From Haliea sp040222615 (GTDB lineage: Bacteria; Pseudomonadota; Gammaproteobacteria; Pseudomonadales; Halieaceae): a stretch of DNA of 64,000 nucleotides. Positions 52,099-61,306 of the stretch are shown piece by piece; the stretch's first letter is position 1; each line of letters begins with the position of its first letter. The position numbers and the translations under genes are program-made. The DNA is taken from positions 1 to 64,000 of the forward strand of contig NZ_JAVKCQ010000108.1 of the NCBI RefSeq assembly GCF_040222615.1, read 5' to 3'. Below the pieces are notes generated by a model. That model made no database searches and was not told the origin of the DNA. It worked only from the letters and a program-made list of their open reading frames with translations.

Positions 52099-53559
52099 TT
52101 ATTTCCGGACCTGCATGCCGATGGTCTTTTCCGTGGCCTTGCTGTAGGGAGGCAGCATTCCGCCCAGCTTGCCGACGTTGATTCCCGACTGCCGGTAGAC
52201 AGACTTGGCATGGCTGAAAGTGCGGAAGCCGGCCTCGCCGTGGTAGGCGCCCATGCCGCTGGGCCCGACCCCGCCAAAGGGCAGCTCCTCCTGCATCACA
52301 TGCATGATAACGTCGTTGATGCAGGCGCCGCCCGAGGTGGTGCGCTTGAGCACGGCCTCTTCCTCAGTCTTGTCGGTACCGAAGTAATAGGCTGCCAGTG
52401 GCCTGGGGTTGGCGTTGACGTAATCGATGGTCTCGCCGAAATCCTTGTAGGTGCGGATCGGCAGCAGGGGGCCAAACAGCTCCTCCTGCATTAGTTTGAG
52501 GTCATCCGCGGGTTGCGGGATCAGGGTCGGGGGAATCTTCCGGCTGTCCCGGTGGGCGCTGAAATCTTCGTTCGCCGGGTTGATCGCGATGGTCTTCAGT
52601 CCCCGCTCCTCGGCCTCCCGCAGGTAGCCGGTCAGGCGTTCATAGTGGCGCTGGTTCACCACCGCGGTGTACTCCGGGTTGTCGAGAATCCTGGGGTACA
52701 TCGCCGTGACGGCCTTCTCCGCCGCGGCAATCACCTCCTGCAGTTTTTCCTCCGGTACCATCAGGTAGTCCGGGGCCAGGCAGATCTGGCCGGCGTTCAG
52801 GGTCTTGCCCAGCATGATGCGTTCGAGGCTCTGCTCGAGGTTCGCGCTGCGGGAGATGATCACCGGAGACTTGCCGCCCAGTTCCAGGGTCACCGGCACC
52901 AGGTTGCGGGCTGCCGCGGTCATGATGTGGCGGGCCACGGACGTCGCTCCGGTAAACAGCAGGTGGTCGAACGGCAGGGCGGAAAAAGCCTGCCCCACTT
53001 CCGGTCCGCCGGTAAAGATCGCGACTTCCTTTTCGTCCCAGGCCGCAGCGACCATTTCCGCCATGATTTCCGACGTTGCCGGGGTAAACTCGGAGGGTTT
53101 GATCAGGGCCCGGTTCCCGGCTGCAAGAATCCCCGCCAGTGGGCCGAAGGTCAGGTTGACCGGGAAGTTCCAGGGTGAGATCACGCCGACAACGCCGAGC
53201 GGCTGGTATTCGATGCGGGAGCGGCCGCCGAGCAGGTTGAGTGGGAACATGGTGGCCCGGCGCCGGGGCCGCATCCACTTGTGCAGGTGCTTGCGCGCGT
53301 GTTTCATCGGCGTAATTGAGGCGGCAACATCGGTCAGCAGGCTGACCTGGCGGGCCCTGCAGCTGAAATCCTCGTTCAGCGCCTCGACAATCCTGTCCTG
53401 GTACTTCAGCAGCACATCGATACCGCGATCAATGCGGTCGATGCGGGTTGTGGCGGACACGTCCCCTTCGCGCAGGTAGTCCTTGCGCTGGGCCTCCAGT
53501 ACCAGCAGCATGCGCTGCCCGGTTTCCGCGGTCGGCGGGATGGATGGCGGTGCATTCAT
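52099..53559 (-). CDS. NAD(P)-dependent aldehyde dehydrogenase, coniferyl-aldehyde dehydrogenase type
   Basis: 486 residues. ALDH fold with VISPWNFPVNL (about 129), cofactor-binding GGPEVGQAFSALPFDHLLFTGAT, active-site Glu in VTLELGGKSP (about 218) and nucleophile Cys in NAGQICLAPDY (about 260). Absence of a long C-terminal extension, and the LLTDVAASITPMKHARKHLHKWMRP segment, match the coniferyl-aldehyde (CalB) branch, which also oxidises medium-chain aldehydes. It stands alone; a TATACT at 53618-53613 on the minus strand may be its -10. Confidence 0.9.
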   Translation of the reverse strand: MNAPPSIPPTAETGQRMLLVLEAQRKDYLREGDVSATTRIDRIDRGIDVLLKYQDRIVEALNEDFSCRARQVSLLTDVAASITPMKHARKHLHKWMRPRRRATMFPLNLLGGRSRIEYQPLGVVGVISPWNFPVNLTFGPLAGILAAGNRALIKPSEFTPATSEIMAEMVAAAWDEKEVAIFTGGPEVGQAFSALPFDHLLFTGATSVARHIMTAAARNLVPVTLELGGKSPVIISRSANLEQSLERIMLGKTLNAGQICLAPDYLMVPEEKLQEVIAAAEKAVTAMYPRILDNPEYTAVVNQRHYERLTGYLREAEERGLKTIAINPANEDFSAHRDSRKIPPTLIPQPADDLKLMQEELFGPLLPIRTYKDFGETIDYVNANPRPLAAYYFGTDKTEEEAVLKRTTSGGACINDVIMHVMQEELPFGGVGPSGMGAYHGEAGFRTFSHAKSVYRQSGINVGKLGGMLPPYSKATEKTIGMQVRK

Positions 53560-53751
53560 GGTGGCTATCCTCTTGTTGGCCCGGGTTGCTGAACTACTCT
53601 GCCTGCCAGCAAAGTATAGTAGTCGTGGGGGCCGAAATTAACCGGCAGCAGAGGTCTTTTATGGCCAGCCAGCGTCGGCCGCGGGGAGCGTTGTCGACGC
53701 TTCCGCCTGTTTTGGCTTGGCAACGGGATTTTCTCCTGCTACAACAGCGCC

Positions 53752-54099
53752 ATGAAAAACCCGCCCGCCAGGAAAGACCCCCGCACGCCATCGCCGCCCT
53801 ATGGCTATTCCCGGGAGTGCGACTACAGTCGCGAACAGCAGATGCACATTGTGGCGGAATTCCACGCCCACCGGATCCGTCCCAGCCGCATCGCCTACCG
53901 GGTGGGTATCGATATCGCTTTTATCGAGGCCCTGATCGCCGGCGAGCTGGAACCGGAGCGCTTCCCGCGGCTGGTGGCCCACTATCGGCGCAACCGCTAT
54001 CAGCAGCGCCTTCGGGACAGCCAGCGGGAACAGGGTGTTACCCGCTTCGAGTTGCAGCAGCGGATAGAGGCGGACTTCCAGCGCGAGATCGATCTCTAG
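53752..54099 (+). CDS. Hypothetical protein with helix-turn-helix-like segment
   Basis: 115 residues, no recognised family. The middle (IVAEFHAHRIRPSRIAYRVGIDIAFIEALIAG, about 33-64) reads like a short HTH, and the C-terminal third is strongly basic and helical (HYRRNRYQQRLRDSQREQG). It could bind nucleic acid. Its stop overlaps the mscS-like stop by 4 nt, convergently. The 192-bp gap upstream holds no other convincing gene. Confidence 0.6.
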   Translation: MKNPPARKDPRTPSPPYGYSRECDYSREQQMHIVAEFHAHRIRPSRIAYRVGIDIAFIEALIAGELEPERFPRLVAHYRRNRYQQRLRDSQREQGVTRFELQQRIEADFQREIDL

Positions 54100-55148
54100 G
54101 ATTTGCTCTCTTTCTGGCTGTCGATCCGCTCCACCAGCCAGGCCTCCCGCCGCTCCAGCTGTGCGAGCTGGCTCTCCAGCGCGGCCTTTTCCTCGGGACC
54201 GGCCTGCTTGAGTTGCTCGCGACCGGCCTTCAAGTCCTGGTGGATTTGCTCCCGGTGCAGTCGCAGCTCTTCCAGGCTCGCTGCTTCTTCGGCCTCATCG
54301 AAAATCTTCTCTTCAGGTGCCGGTGTCTCCACTTCGCTCGTGCCGGCGACCAGCACCGGCTGTTCCGGAATGACCCTTTGCCCCGCGTCCACCTGGCGCT
54401 GGTAGACGAAGCCGGGCGAGACGATTTCCACGCCGTTGCCATGCAGTTGCTCAAGAATCTTCTTCCGCAGGTTGGAGCGCGCGGTGAGCGGATGCTTGAC
54501 CTCCTCGAGGAAGCCGCAGGCCCGGTAGAGCACGGCATGGTCCAGCAACTCCTGCACCAGTACGAAAGGTTCGGTGAGACCAGCCGCTTCGCCGGCCGCC
54601 AACAGCAGGTCCTGGACCCGGGTGTACGGCTCGTCGTAGCCGATGGAAACATCGGCGGAGATGATGGTGCCCTCCCGGTGCAGCACGGTGAAGGGCTGAG
54701 AGACCAGCAGCAGATTGGGCAGGGTAACGAGGTCGCGCATTTCACTCTGGATCTGGGTGTTGAGCAGTGCCCGGCGGGTCACCCGACCGAACAGGTCAGT
54801 CACCCGGATGTAGTCTCCGGGGCGGAAAGGGCGGGTGACCTGCAGCATGACACCGGCCATTGCGTTGGCGACGAAGGTTGTGGAAGCCAGGGCAATGATT
54901 GCGGAGAGCAGCACACCCATCAGGCTCAGCACCTGGCCCTGGGTTTCATCACTGATCGGGAGCACGACGACCAGGGCGATGATCCCCCCGGAGACAATCA
55001 GCCAGACGGCGAGCTGGAACGCAATGCTGCTCATGCCCTGGGGGCCTCGCAGTGCCACCAGCCTGGCGACGTGCACGCCCGACAGGACCAGGGCCACGGT
55101 CAGCAGGGCCGGCCAGGCCCCGCTCCAGAAGGAGGCGAGCTCGTTCAT
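54096..55148 (-). CDS. Mechanosensitive channel (MscS family) with charged C-terminal coiled coil
   Basis: 350 residues. Three N-terminal membrane segments (about 8-35, 45-66 and 80-105) and an MscS-like beta domain beginning VMLQVTRPFRPGDYIRVTDLFGRVTRR (about 113-140). The tail (about 280-350, EEKIFDEAEEAASLEELRLHREQIHQDLKAGREQLK) is a highly charged coiled coil absent from E. coli MscS. The start at 55148 overlaps the TetR stop (ATGA), so channel and regulator are cotranscribed. It probably releases solutes on osmotic downshift. Confidence 0.88.
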   Translation of the reverse strand: MNELASFWSGAWPALLTVALVLSGVHVARLVALRGPQGMSSIAFQLAVWLIVSGGIIALVVVLPISDETQGQVLSLMGVLLSAIIALASTTFVANAMAGVMLQVTRPFRPGDYIRVTDLFGRVTRRALLNTQIQSEMRDLVTLPNLLLVSQPFTVLHREGTIISADVSIGYDEPYTRVQDLLLAAGEAAGLTEPFVLVQELLDHAVLYRACGFLEEVKHPLTARSNLRKKILEQLHGNGVEIVSPGFVYQRQVDAGQRVIPEQPVLVAGTSEVETPAPEEKIFDEAEEAASLEELRLHREQIHQDLKAGREQLKQAGPEEKAALESQLAQLERREAWLVERIDSQKESKS

Positions 55149-55801
55149 GAGGAGGTCCCCCTGCCGCACACCTGCCTGAAGCCCGCCGCAACGAAGGGAA
55201 TCATGTGGTTGTAGGCAGCCTCGAAATCAGCGGAGCGGCATTTGCCGCCGGACAACTTGTCGATGCGCCCGGTCTGGGCCAGGGTCAGGGTGAGCGCCCC
55301 CGAGAGATTGTGGTAACACCAGTAGATATCTTCGTCCCGCGCCTCAGGCAGTGCCTTGCGCAGGGCGGCAATGAATTCGCCTACCAGACCGTCGAACAGC
55401 TTGGACATCATGCGCGGCCCCCAGTAGGGCGAATTGTTGATGTAGGCGATCAGCGCGAGATAGTGCTGCCAGCCCGGGTCGCCGGTCTCCTGCGCGAGTT
55501 CCAGCGGGCGGAGGAAGGCCTCGATGATCTGCTCAACACTGGGCCCCTCGCTGCCGGCCGACAGCTGGCAGGCGCGCAGCGCGTCCTGGCGCGCGCTGTT
55601 GAGCAGCGCGGCCCGACGCTCGAATACCGCATTGAACAGGTCGAGCTTCTTGCCGAAATGGTAACTGGCCAGGGCCACATCGACTCCGGCGCCCTTGGCG
55701 ATCTGGCGCAGGGTCACACCGTCGTAGCCGTGCAGCGCAAAAAGCTCCTCGGCGACGTCCAGGATGCGTTCTCGTTTGGGAAGGCTGCGGGAATTGCTCA
55801 T
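55145..55801 (-). CDS. TetR-family transcriptional regulator
   Basis: 218 residues. The N-terminal HTH covers about 8-55 (KRERILDVAEELFALHGYDGVTLRQIAKGAGVDVALASYHFGKKLDLF), with recognition helix VDVALASYHF. The C-terminal ligand domain contains LIAYINNSPYWGPRMMSKLFDGLVG, close to the TetR_C_33/CecR-like groups. Start at 55801 fits the family. It faces the symporter gene, and a 16-bp inverted repeat in the shared region recurs before the receptor gene, marking the probable regulon. Confidence 0.92.
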   Translation of the reverse strand: MSNSRSLPKRERILDVAEELFALHGYDGVTLRQIAKGAGVDVALASYHFGKKLDLFNAVFERRAALLNSARQDALRACQLSAGSEGPSVEQIIEAFLRPLELAQETGDPGWQHYLALIAYINNSPYWGPRMMSKLFDGLVGEFIAALRKALPEARDEDIYWCYHNLSGALTLTLAQTGRIDKLSGGKCRSADFEAAYNHMIPFVAAGFRQVCGRGTSS

Positions 55802-55847
55802 TGGCGGTATGCGTGGTCCTGACCAGCGGGACAATAGCACAGTTTAA

Positions 55848-55867
55848 ATTTCAACGCTTGTTGAAAT
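55848..55867. promoter_or_regulatory. TetR operator copy 1
   Basis: ATTTCAACGCTTGTTGAAAT: perfect 8-bp arms around GCTT. The core TTCAAC-N4-GTTGAA is shared with two sites before the TonB-dependent receptor. It overlaps the candidate -35 of the symporter promoter. Confidence 0.85.
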
Positions 55868-55889
55868 GTGCGCCGGATTTGTCCAGAAT
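55861..55889 (+). promoter_or_regulatory. Candidate promoter of the symporter gene
   Basis: TTGAAA (55861-55866), 17-nt spacer, CAGAAT (55884-55889), about 40 bp before the ATG. The -35 overlaps operator copy 1, which would block it when the regulator is bound. Confidence 0.5.
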
Positions 55890-55930
55890 CCCGTCCGGAC
55901 AGACACCATAACCATAATCAGGCCCCTGCC

Positions 55931-57373
55931 ATGACTCCCGAAATTTTCAAGTATCTGATCACCGCAAGCTACATTGTGCTGGTGCTGTGGCTGTCCTGGG
56001 TGGGCATGCGCCGCACCCGCGATATCCGCGGCTTTTCCATCGGCAACAAGGATATGAGCCCCTACCTGATCGGGATTACGCTGGCGGCGTCCATCGCCTC
56101 TACCGCGACCTTCGTGATCAACCCGGGCTTCGTCTACAGCCACGGCCTGAGCGCCTACCTGCACTACGGGCTCGCCGGATCCCTGGGCATTCTCTCCGCG
56201 TTTCTGGTCCTGACCCGGGGGTTTCTGCGCCTGGGTGAAAGCAGCCAGGCCCTGACCATTCCCCAGTGGATCTTCTACCGCTACAACCACCGGGGTCTGA
56301 GCCTGTTCTTCGCGTTCATCAACCTGCTGTCGATCACTTTTGTGGTGCTCATCCTGGTGGGCTGCAGCCTGCTGCTGACCGGGCTGTTCCCGATCGACCA
56401 GAAAGTGGCGCTGATCCTGGTGCTGGTGTTTGTCTTTTCCTATGTGCTGATGGGCGGGACCTATGCGCACGCCTATACCAATACCCTGCAGGGGCTGATG
56501 ATGCTGGCGATCACGGTGATCCTGTTTGTCCAGGGCTGGAAATACTTTGGCGACGACCCTCTGGCGGCGCTGCGGGGTGTGGGCGCGGGCTATGCCGATG
56601 CCTTCAACAGCGGCAGTGACCTGTATTTCGACTTTTTCTCGGTTTTTGTCAGCGGTTTTGTAGTGACTTTTGCCCTGATGTTGCAGCCGCATATTCTCAC
56701 CAAGATCCTTTATCTGCGCAGCGAACGTGATATTGGCAAGTTCATTGGCACCACCGTGGTGGTGGGTACCGTCTTCACCCTGATGCTGATGATCGGTTTC
56801 TACGCCCGCCTGGCCGGGCTTGAGGTGCCGGCCCAGGACACGGTGGTCCGGGAATACCTGCTGTTTGAATTCGGCAGCTCCCTGTGGGGCGAGTACGTCC
56901 TGGTCTTTATTTTCCTGACCCTGCTCGCCGCGGGTATGAGTACACTGGACGGTATCCTGGTGTCCCTGTCGGCGATGGTGGTCAACGACATCGTCCAGCC
57001 TCTGTACGGTGACCGCTACAACGCGCTGGCGCTATCGCGGGTCGTCCTCGTGCTGGTGGGCGTGGTGGGTGTCATCCTGGCCTGGAACCCGCCGCCGTTG
57101 ATCGGCCTGTTCGCCCAGAAAGGGGTGTACGGCCTGGCAGCCGCGTCTATTGTTCCGGTGCTGTTCGGTGTCCTGGTGCGGCGTCATATCCCTCTCTGGG
57201 TGGTGCTGGGGTCGGCCGTGCTGGGCCTGTTCTGCCACCTGGGGCTGAATCTTTCCGGGCTGGTGAAAAACCCTGCAGTGTCAGCAAGCTACGCCATCTT
57301 CCTCGCCCTGGGCTATGGACTGCTGGGACTGTTGCTGACCCGGCCCGGGCCAGCGAGAACGGATCCCGCTTGA
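55931..57373 (+). CDS. Sodium:solute symporter (SSS/SLC5 family)
   Basis: 480 residues with about 13 membrane helices. Family features: GMRRTRDIRGFSIGNKDMSPYLIGITLAASIASTATFVINPGFVY in the first helices (about 25-70), a conserved TNTLQGLMML (about 182) and LTLLAAGMSTLDGILVSLSAMVVNDI (about 330-355). Members carry sugars, amino acids or organic acids with sodium. Start at 55931 at the first family-like residue. Substrate is unknown; shared TetR operators link it to the receptor and CoA-ligase genes that follow. Confidence 0.93.
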   Translation: MTPEIFKYLITASYIVLVLWLSWVGMRRTRDIRGFSIGNKDMSPYLIGITLAASIASTATFVINPGFVYSHGLSAYLHYGLAGSLGILSAFLVLTRGFLRLGESSQALTIPQWIFYRYNHRGLSLFFAFINLLSITFVVLILVGCSLLLTGLFPIDQKVALILVLVFVFSYVLMGGTYAHAYTNTLQGLMMLAITVILFVQGWKYFGDDPLAALRGVGAGYADAFNSGSDLYFDFFSVFVSGFVVTFALMLQPHILTKILYLRSERDIGKFIGTTVVVGTVFTLMLMIGFYARLAGLEVPAQDTVVREYLLFEFGSSLWGEYVLVFIFLTLLAAGMSTLDGILVSLSAMVVNDIVQPLYGDRYNALALSRVVLVLVGVVGVILAWNPPPLIGLFAQKGVYGLAAASIVPVLFGVLVRRHIPLWVVLGSAVLGLFCHLGLNLSGLVKNPAVSASYAIFLALGYGLLGLLLTRPGPARTDPA

Positions 57374-57398
57374 CATTTCAACAAATGTTGAATATTTT
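57370..57398 (+). promoter_or_regulatory. Promoter of the TonB-dependent receptor operon
   Basis: Consensus TTGACA (57370-57375), 17-nt spacer, TATTTT (57393-57398). The spacer is almost entirely operator copy 2, a classical arrangement for a repressor that excludes RNA polymerase. Confidence 0.8.
57377..57392. promoter_or_regulatory. TetR operator copy 2
   Basis: TTCAACAAATGTTGAA, arms TTCAAC/GTTGAA around AAAT, lying exactly between the -35 and -10 boxes. Confidence 0.85.
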
Positions 57399-57407
57399 GC
57401 CGTGGAA

Positions 57408-57423
57408 TTCAACAACTGTTGAA
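57408..57423. promoter_or_regulatory. TetR operator copy 3
   Basis: TTCAACAACTGTTGAA, arms identical to copies 1 and 2. Its centre is 31 bp (about three helical turns) from copy 2, so both would lie on the same DNA face, near the expected transcription start. Confidence 0.85.
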
Positions 57424-57479
57424 TCCGCGCTGCAAGCGCGGTTTCAACCACACCACTCATAATGACAAAGGTGACAATA

Positions 57480-59729
57480 ATGAAAGCACTCGCTCCGCGT
57501 TCCGCCATCGCCCTGGCTGTCTCCCTGGCCTCGCTGGCCCAGTTCACCCCCGCCCTGGCCCAGTCCGGTCCTGCCCTGGCGCTGGAGGAGGTGGTGGTGA
57601 CTGCCCGGCGCCGGGCCGAGAACCTGCAGGATGTCCCCATCGCGGTTACCGCCCTGTCCGGGGACGCGCTGCGCCTGCGGGGGGCCACTGATATCAGCGA
57701 GCTGGCCCAGATCATACCCAGTGTGACTCTCGAGCCCTCCCGCGCCACCAGCACGACCCTGACCGCCTTTATCCGCGGGGTCGGCCAGCAGGATCCTCTC
57801 GCCGGCTTCGAACAGGGTGTCGCCCTGTACCTGGACGACGTTTATATTGCCCGCCCCCAGGGCGCCCTGCTGGATATTTACGATGTCGAGCGGGTCGAGG
57901 TGTTGCGCGGGCCGCAGGGCACGCTGTACGGCCGCAACGCCGTTGGCGGAGCCATCAAATACGTGACCCGCCGGCTCGGTGAGGACTTCGAAGCGCGCCT
58001 GAAAGCGTCCTATGGCAGCTATGACCAGATGGATCTCGTGGGCACCGTTTCAGCGCCGGTAACCGACACCTTCCGCGTCGGCGCCACGGTAGCCTCGCTG
58101 ACTCGCGACGGCTACGGCAGGAACCTCACCACCGGGGCCGAGCACTACGACAAGGATCTGTTCGCCTGGCGCGCCAGCGCCGAGTGGCTGCCCAGTGACG
58201 ACTGGCTGGTCCGTATTGCCTACGACAAGCTCAATGACAAAACCAATCCGGTTGCCGGCTTCCGGCCGTTCCCCGGCGCCGCTAGCGGCGTGCCGGTACT
58301 CAATGACCGCTACGACACCACCGCCGGTGCCTCCGACTTGATATCCACTGCAGGCATCAACGGCAACAACGAGATCGATGCCGAGGGCCTGATGCTGTCG
58401 GTAGACTGGAACCTGAGCGAAGCCACTACCCTCCGTTCCATCAGCGCCTGGCGTGAGGACCTGACCGAATCCGTGATCGACTTCGACGGCCTCGCGGTGA
58501 TGGACTTTGACGCGCCGGTTATCTATGACAACGAGCAGTTCAGCCAGGAATTCCAGCTGCTGTACAACGCCGACCGCTGGAACATTGTCGCCGGTTTCTA
58601 TTACCTGGATGCCACCGCCTCCAATGATTTCGACGTGGTGCTGGGGCAGATCGGCCCCGTCACGGCCTACACCGGCGGGACCGTGGATACGGAAGCCTGG
58701 TCGCTGTTCACGGACCTGACCTATCGCCTGACCGACGCGCTGTCACTTTCGGTCGGTGGACGCTACACCGAGGACAAGCGCACGGCGGACATTTTCCGCG
58801 CCAACTATCTCGGCTTCGGCTCACCTTTCCTGGGCAACGACAGCGCTATGCTGCTGGTCACGACCAGTGACTACGAGGCGAGCAAGACCTACACCGACTT
58901 CTCGCCGCGGATCAATCTCAGCTACGCCCTCAACGACGACACCACCGTCTACGCAAGCTACAGCCAGGGCTGGAAAGCCGGCAGCTTCGACCCCCGCGGT
59001 GCCAACTTCCTCACCCCGGAAGTAGAGCGTGGTTTTGATCCGGAAACCCTCGACTCCCTGGAGCTGGGCTACAAGACCACCTGGCTGGAGGGGCGTGCGC
59101 TTACCAATATAGCGGTGTTCTACAGCGACTATCAGGACATGCAGATTCCCGGCTCGGTCGGTATCGACAGCGATGGCGATGGCGTCAATGACGGTTTCGT
59201 GGGGACGGTGACCAACGCGGGGGAAGCGAAGATTTCCGGTATCGAGGTAGAGGGCAATGTGCTGCTGGGGCAGGGCTTCAGCGTGCAGCTCGCGCTGAGC
59301 TTCCTGGATGCGGAAATCAAGGAATGGCTGGTCAACGGAGTGGACGTTCCCGACCAGCGCGCGGTGCAGAACACGCCCGAGGAAATGGCTTACCTCGGCC
59401 TCACCTACACCACCGGGCTCGCAGGGGGCGACATAACCGCCAACCTGAACTGGTCCTACAAGGGCGATATCACCCAGTTTGAGGCACCGGTGCCGATTAT
59501 CGACCAGCAGAGCTATGACGTCGTCAACGCGAGCATTGTCTGGCTCAGCGCGGATGACCAGTGGCTGTTCGGGCTGCACGGCAAAAACCTGACGGACGAG
59601 GCGATCAAGACCGCGGGCTACTGTATCGGATCTGGCGGCTGCCCCTCGAGACTGGGCCTGGAGGACAACACCACCGTGTTCTACGCACCGCCGAGGACCG
59701 TTACGGCAACTGTGGAATACCGCTTCTGA
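57480..59729 (+). CDS. TonB-dependent receptor of the TetR-controlled cluster
   Basis: 749 residues. Signal peptide ends near FTPALAQSG; TonB-box-like LEEVVVTARRRAENLQDVPIAVT (about 37-59) opens the plug, which has FIRGVGQQDPLAGFEQGVALYLDDVYIARPQG and VERVEVLRGPQGTLYGRNAVGGAIKYV (about 139-165). The barrel ends in TATVEYRF. This style, with QDVPIAVT and YLDDVY, is common in receptors of bacteria that take up hydrophobic or aromatic compounds. The start at 57480 follows AAGGTG. CoA-ligase and hydrolase genes follow at once. Confidence 0.94.
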   Translation: MKALAPRSAIALAVSLASLAQFTPALAQSGPALALEEVVVTARRRAENLQDVPIAVTALSGDALRLRGATDISELAQIIPSVTLEPSRATSTTLTAFIRGVGQQDPLAGFEQGVALYLDDVYIARPQGALLDIYDVERVEVLRGPQGTLYGRNAVGGAIKYVTRRLGEDFEARLKASYGSYDQMDLVGTVSAPVTDTFRVGATVASLTRDGYGRNLTTGAEHYDKDLFAWRASAEWLPSDDWLVRIAYDKLNDKTNPVAGFRPFPGAASGVPVLNDRYDTTAGASDLISTAGINGNNEIDAEGLMLSVDWNLSEATTLRSISAWREDLTESVIDFDGLAVMDFDAPVIYDNEQFSQEFQLLYNADRWNIVAGFYYLDATASNDFDVVLGQIGPVTAYTGGTVDTEAWSLFTDLTYRLTDALSLSVGGRYTEDKRTADIFRANYLGFGSPFLGNDSAMLLVTTSDYEASKTYTDFSPRINLSYALNDDTTVYASYSQGWKAGSFDPRGANFLTPEVERGFDPETLDSLELGYKTTWLEGRALTNIAVFYSDYQDMQIPGSVGIDSDGDGVNDGFVGTVTNAGEAKISGIEVEGNVLLGQGFSVQLALSFLDAEIKEWLVNGVDVPDQRAVQNTPEEMAYLGLTYTTGLAGGDITANLNWSYKGDITQFEAPVPIIDQQSYDVVNASIVWLSADDQWLFGLHGKNLTDEAIKTAGYCIGSGGCPSRLGLEDNTTVFYAPPRTVTATVEYRF

Positions 59730-59746
59730 GCCGGGGAGTCTGAGGC

Positions 59747-61306
59747 GTGAAAGAGTTTGAGGCCCCGGTACCACTGTTGCCGGAAATCCTGGCGCTGCAC
59801 GGCAAGTGGCGCGCGCGCAAACCGGCGGTGATCTGTGGGGACACGCGCCTGGACTGGGCGCAGTTCACGGCATCGAACCACCGGTTTGCCCATGGCCTGC
59901 TGTCCCGCGGAGTGGTGGTTGGCGATCGCGTCGGCGTGGTCATGAGCAATGGACTGCCGATGGTACAGGCCCTGTTTGGCACCCTGGCGGCGGGCGCCGT
60001 GTCGGTGCCGGTCAACCTGTCGGTCAGTGATGACGCTCTGTTGGGCATGCTCCGCGATGCCGGTATCACTGCCCTGGTTATCTCGGCAGACCAGCGGGAG
60101 CGCCTGCAGCGCCTGTTGCCGGACATGCCTGAATCCCTGCGCCTGCGCGTTACCGATGGCGCCGCCGGACCGGATTGGCTGGCGCTGGAGGACTTCTGCG
60201 CCGGGCAGTCGGCTGAGCTGCCGACCCTGGCGCTGGCGCCGGATGCGCCGCTCAATATCATCTACAGCTCAGGCACCACGGGGCAGCCCAAGGGTATCCT
60301 GCACAGCCACCGCACCCGCCGCGACTGGGCCTACGACCTGGCGATTGCCCTGCGTTACCACGGCGGCGCGCGGACACTGCTGACCCTGGGCCTGTACTCG
60401 AACATTTCCTGGGTGGCGATGCTGTGCACGGTGCTGGCGGGTGGCACCCTGGTGGTCCACACCCGGTTCGACCCCGCGGTCTTTCTCGCCAGCGTGGAGC
60501 AGGAGCGCATTACCCACACTGCCATGGTGCCGGTCCAGTTCCAGCGCGTGTGCGAACTGATGGCGCAGGGCGGTTTCGATGTCGGCAGCATGCAGGCCAT
60601 GATGAGCTGTGGCTCACCCCTGCGCGAGGGTCTCAAGCGCGATATTTTCCACCATTTTCCCTGCGGTATTATCGAGCTGTATGGGCTGACCGAGGGTATC
60701 ATTACCACGCTTGAAACGGAGGAGGCCGCGGGCCGCTGGGATTCTGTGGGCAAGCCGCTGATTGGCACGGATATCTGCATTGTCGATGACGACGACCGGG
60801 TGCTGGGCGCCAACAGGCCGGGCGAGATTGTGTCCCGCGGGCGTATCACCATGCCGGGCTACTGGCGTCGCGATGATGCCAATCTCGATTCCGAGTTCGT
60901 TGACGAGCAGGGCAGGCAGTGGCTGCGCTCGGGCGATGTCGGCTACATTGACGACCAGGGCTACCTGTTCATCGTCGACCGCAAGAAGGACATGATTTTG
61001 TCCGGGGGACAGAATATATATCCCCAGGACATCGAGGCGGTGCTGGTGCAGCACCCCGCCATCAGCGATGTTGCCGTTATCGGCATTGCCAGCGCGCGCT
61101 GGGGGGAAACGCCGCTGGCAGTGGTGGTCCCGGCGGTGGGTGCCGCGGAGACCAGCGACGAGCTGCTGAGCTGGGCCAATACCCGCCTGGGCAAACAGCA
61201 ACGGCTGGCGGCACTGTGCTTTGCCGACAGCTTGCCGCGCAACCCCAACGGCAAGATTCTCAAGCGTGAGCTGCGGCAACAGTTTACGGGGCCTGCGCAT
61301 GACTGA
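59747..61306 (+). CDS. Acyl-CoA synthetase / AMP-dependent ligase
   Basis: 519 residues of the ANL superfamily. Motifs: P-loop IIYSSGTTGQPKGILH (about 171-186), A5 IIELYGLTEG (about 308), A7 SGDVGYIDDQGYLFIVDRKKDMILSGGQNIYPQDIEAVL (about 393-432) and catalytic Lys in NPNGKILKREL near the C-terminus. It should activate a carboxylic acid as an adenylate and then a CoA ester. GTG start, 17 bp after the receptor. Substrate class cannot be read; a medium-chain or aromatic acid is likely from the neighbours. Confidence 0.92.
   Translation: MKEFEAPVPLLPEILALHGKWRARKPAVICGDTRLDWAQFTASNHRFAHGLLSRGVVVGDRVGVVMSNGLPMVQALFGTLAAGAVSVPVNLSVSDDALLGMLRDAGITALVISADQRERLQRLLPDMPESLRLRVTDGAAGPDWLALEDFCAGQSAELPTLALAPDAPLNIIYSSGTTGQPKGILHSHRTRRDWAYDLAIALRYHGGARTLLTLGLYSNISWVAMLCTVLAGGTLVVHTRFDPAVFLASVEQERITHTAMVPVQFQRVCELMAQGGFDVGSMQAMMSCGSPLREGLKRDIFHHFPCGIIELYGLTEGIITTLETEEAAGRWDSVGKPLIGTDICIVDDDDRVLGANRPGEIVSRGRITMPGYWRRDDANLDSEFVDEQGRQWLRSGDVGYIDDQGYLFIVDRKKDMILSGGQNIYPQDIEAVLVQHPAISDVAVIGIASARWGETPLAVVVPAVGAAETSDELLSWANTRLGKQQRLAALCFADSLPRNPNGKILKRELRQQFTGPAHD

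Noticed and set aside
53448..55214. 588-residue plus-strand frame across mscS
   Set aside because: No domain and Gly/Pro/His-rich composition; it would cover three better-supported genes.
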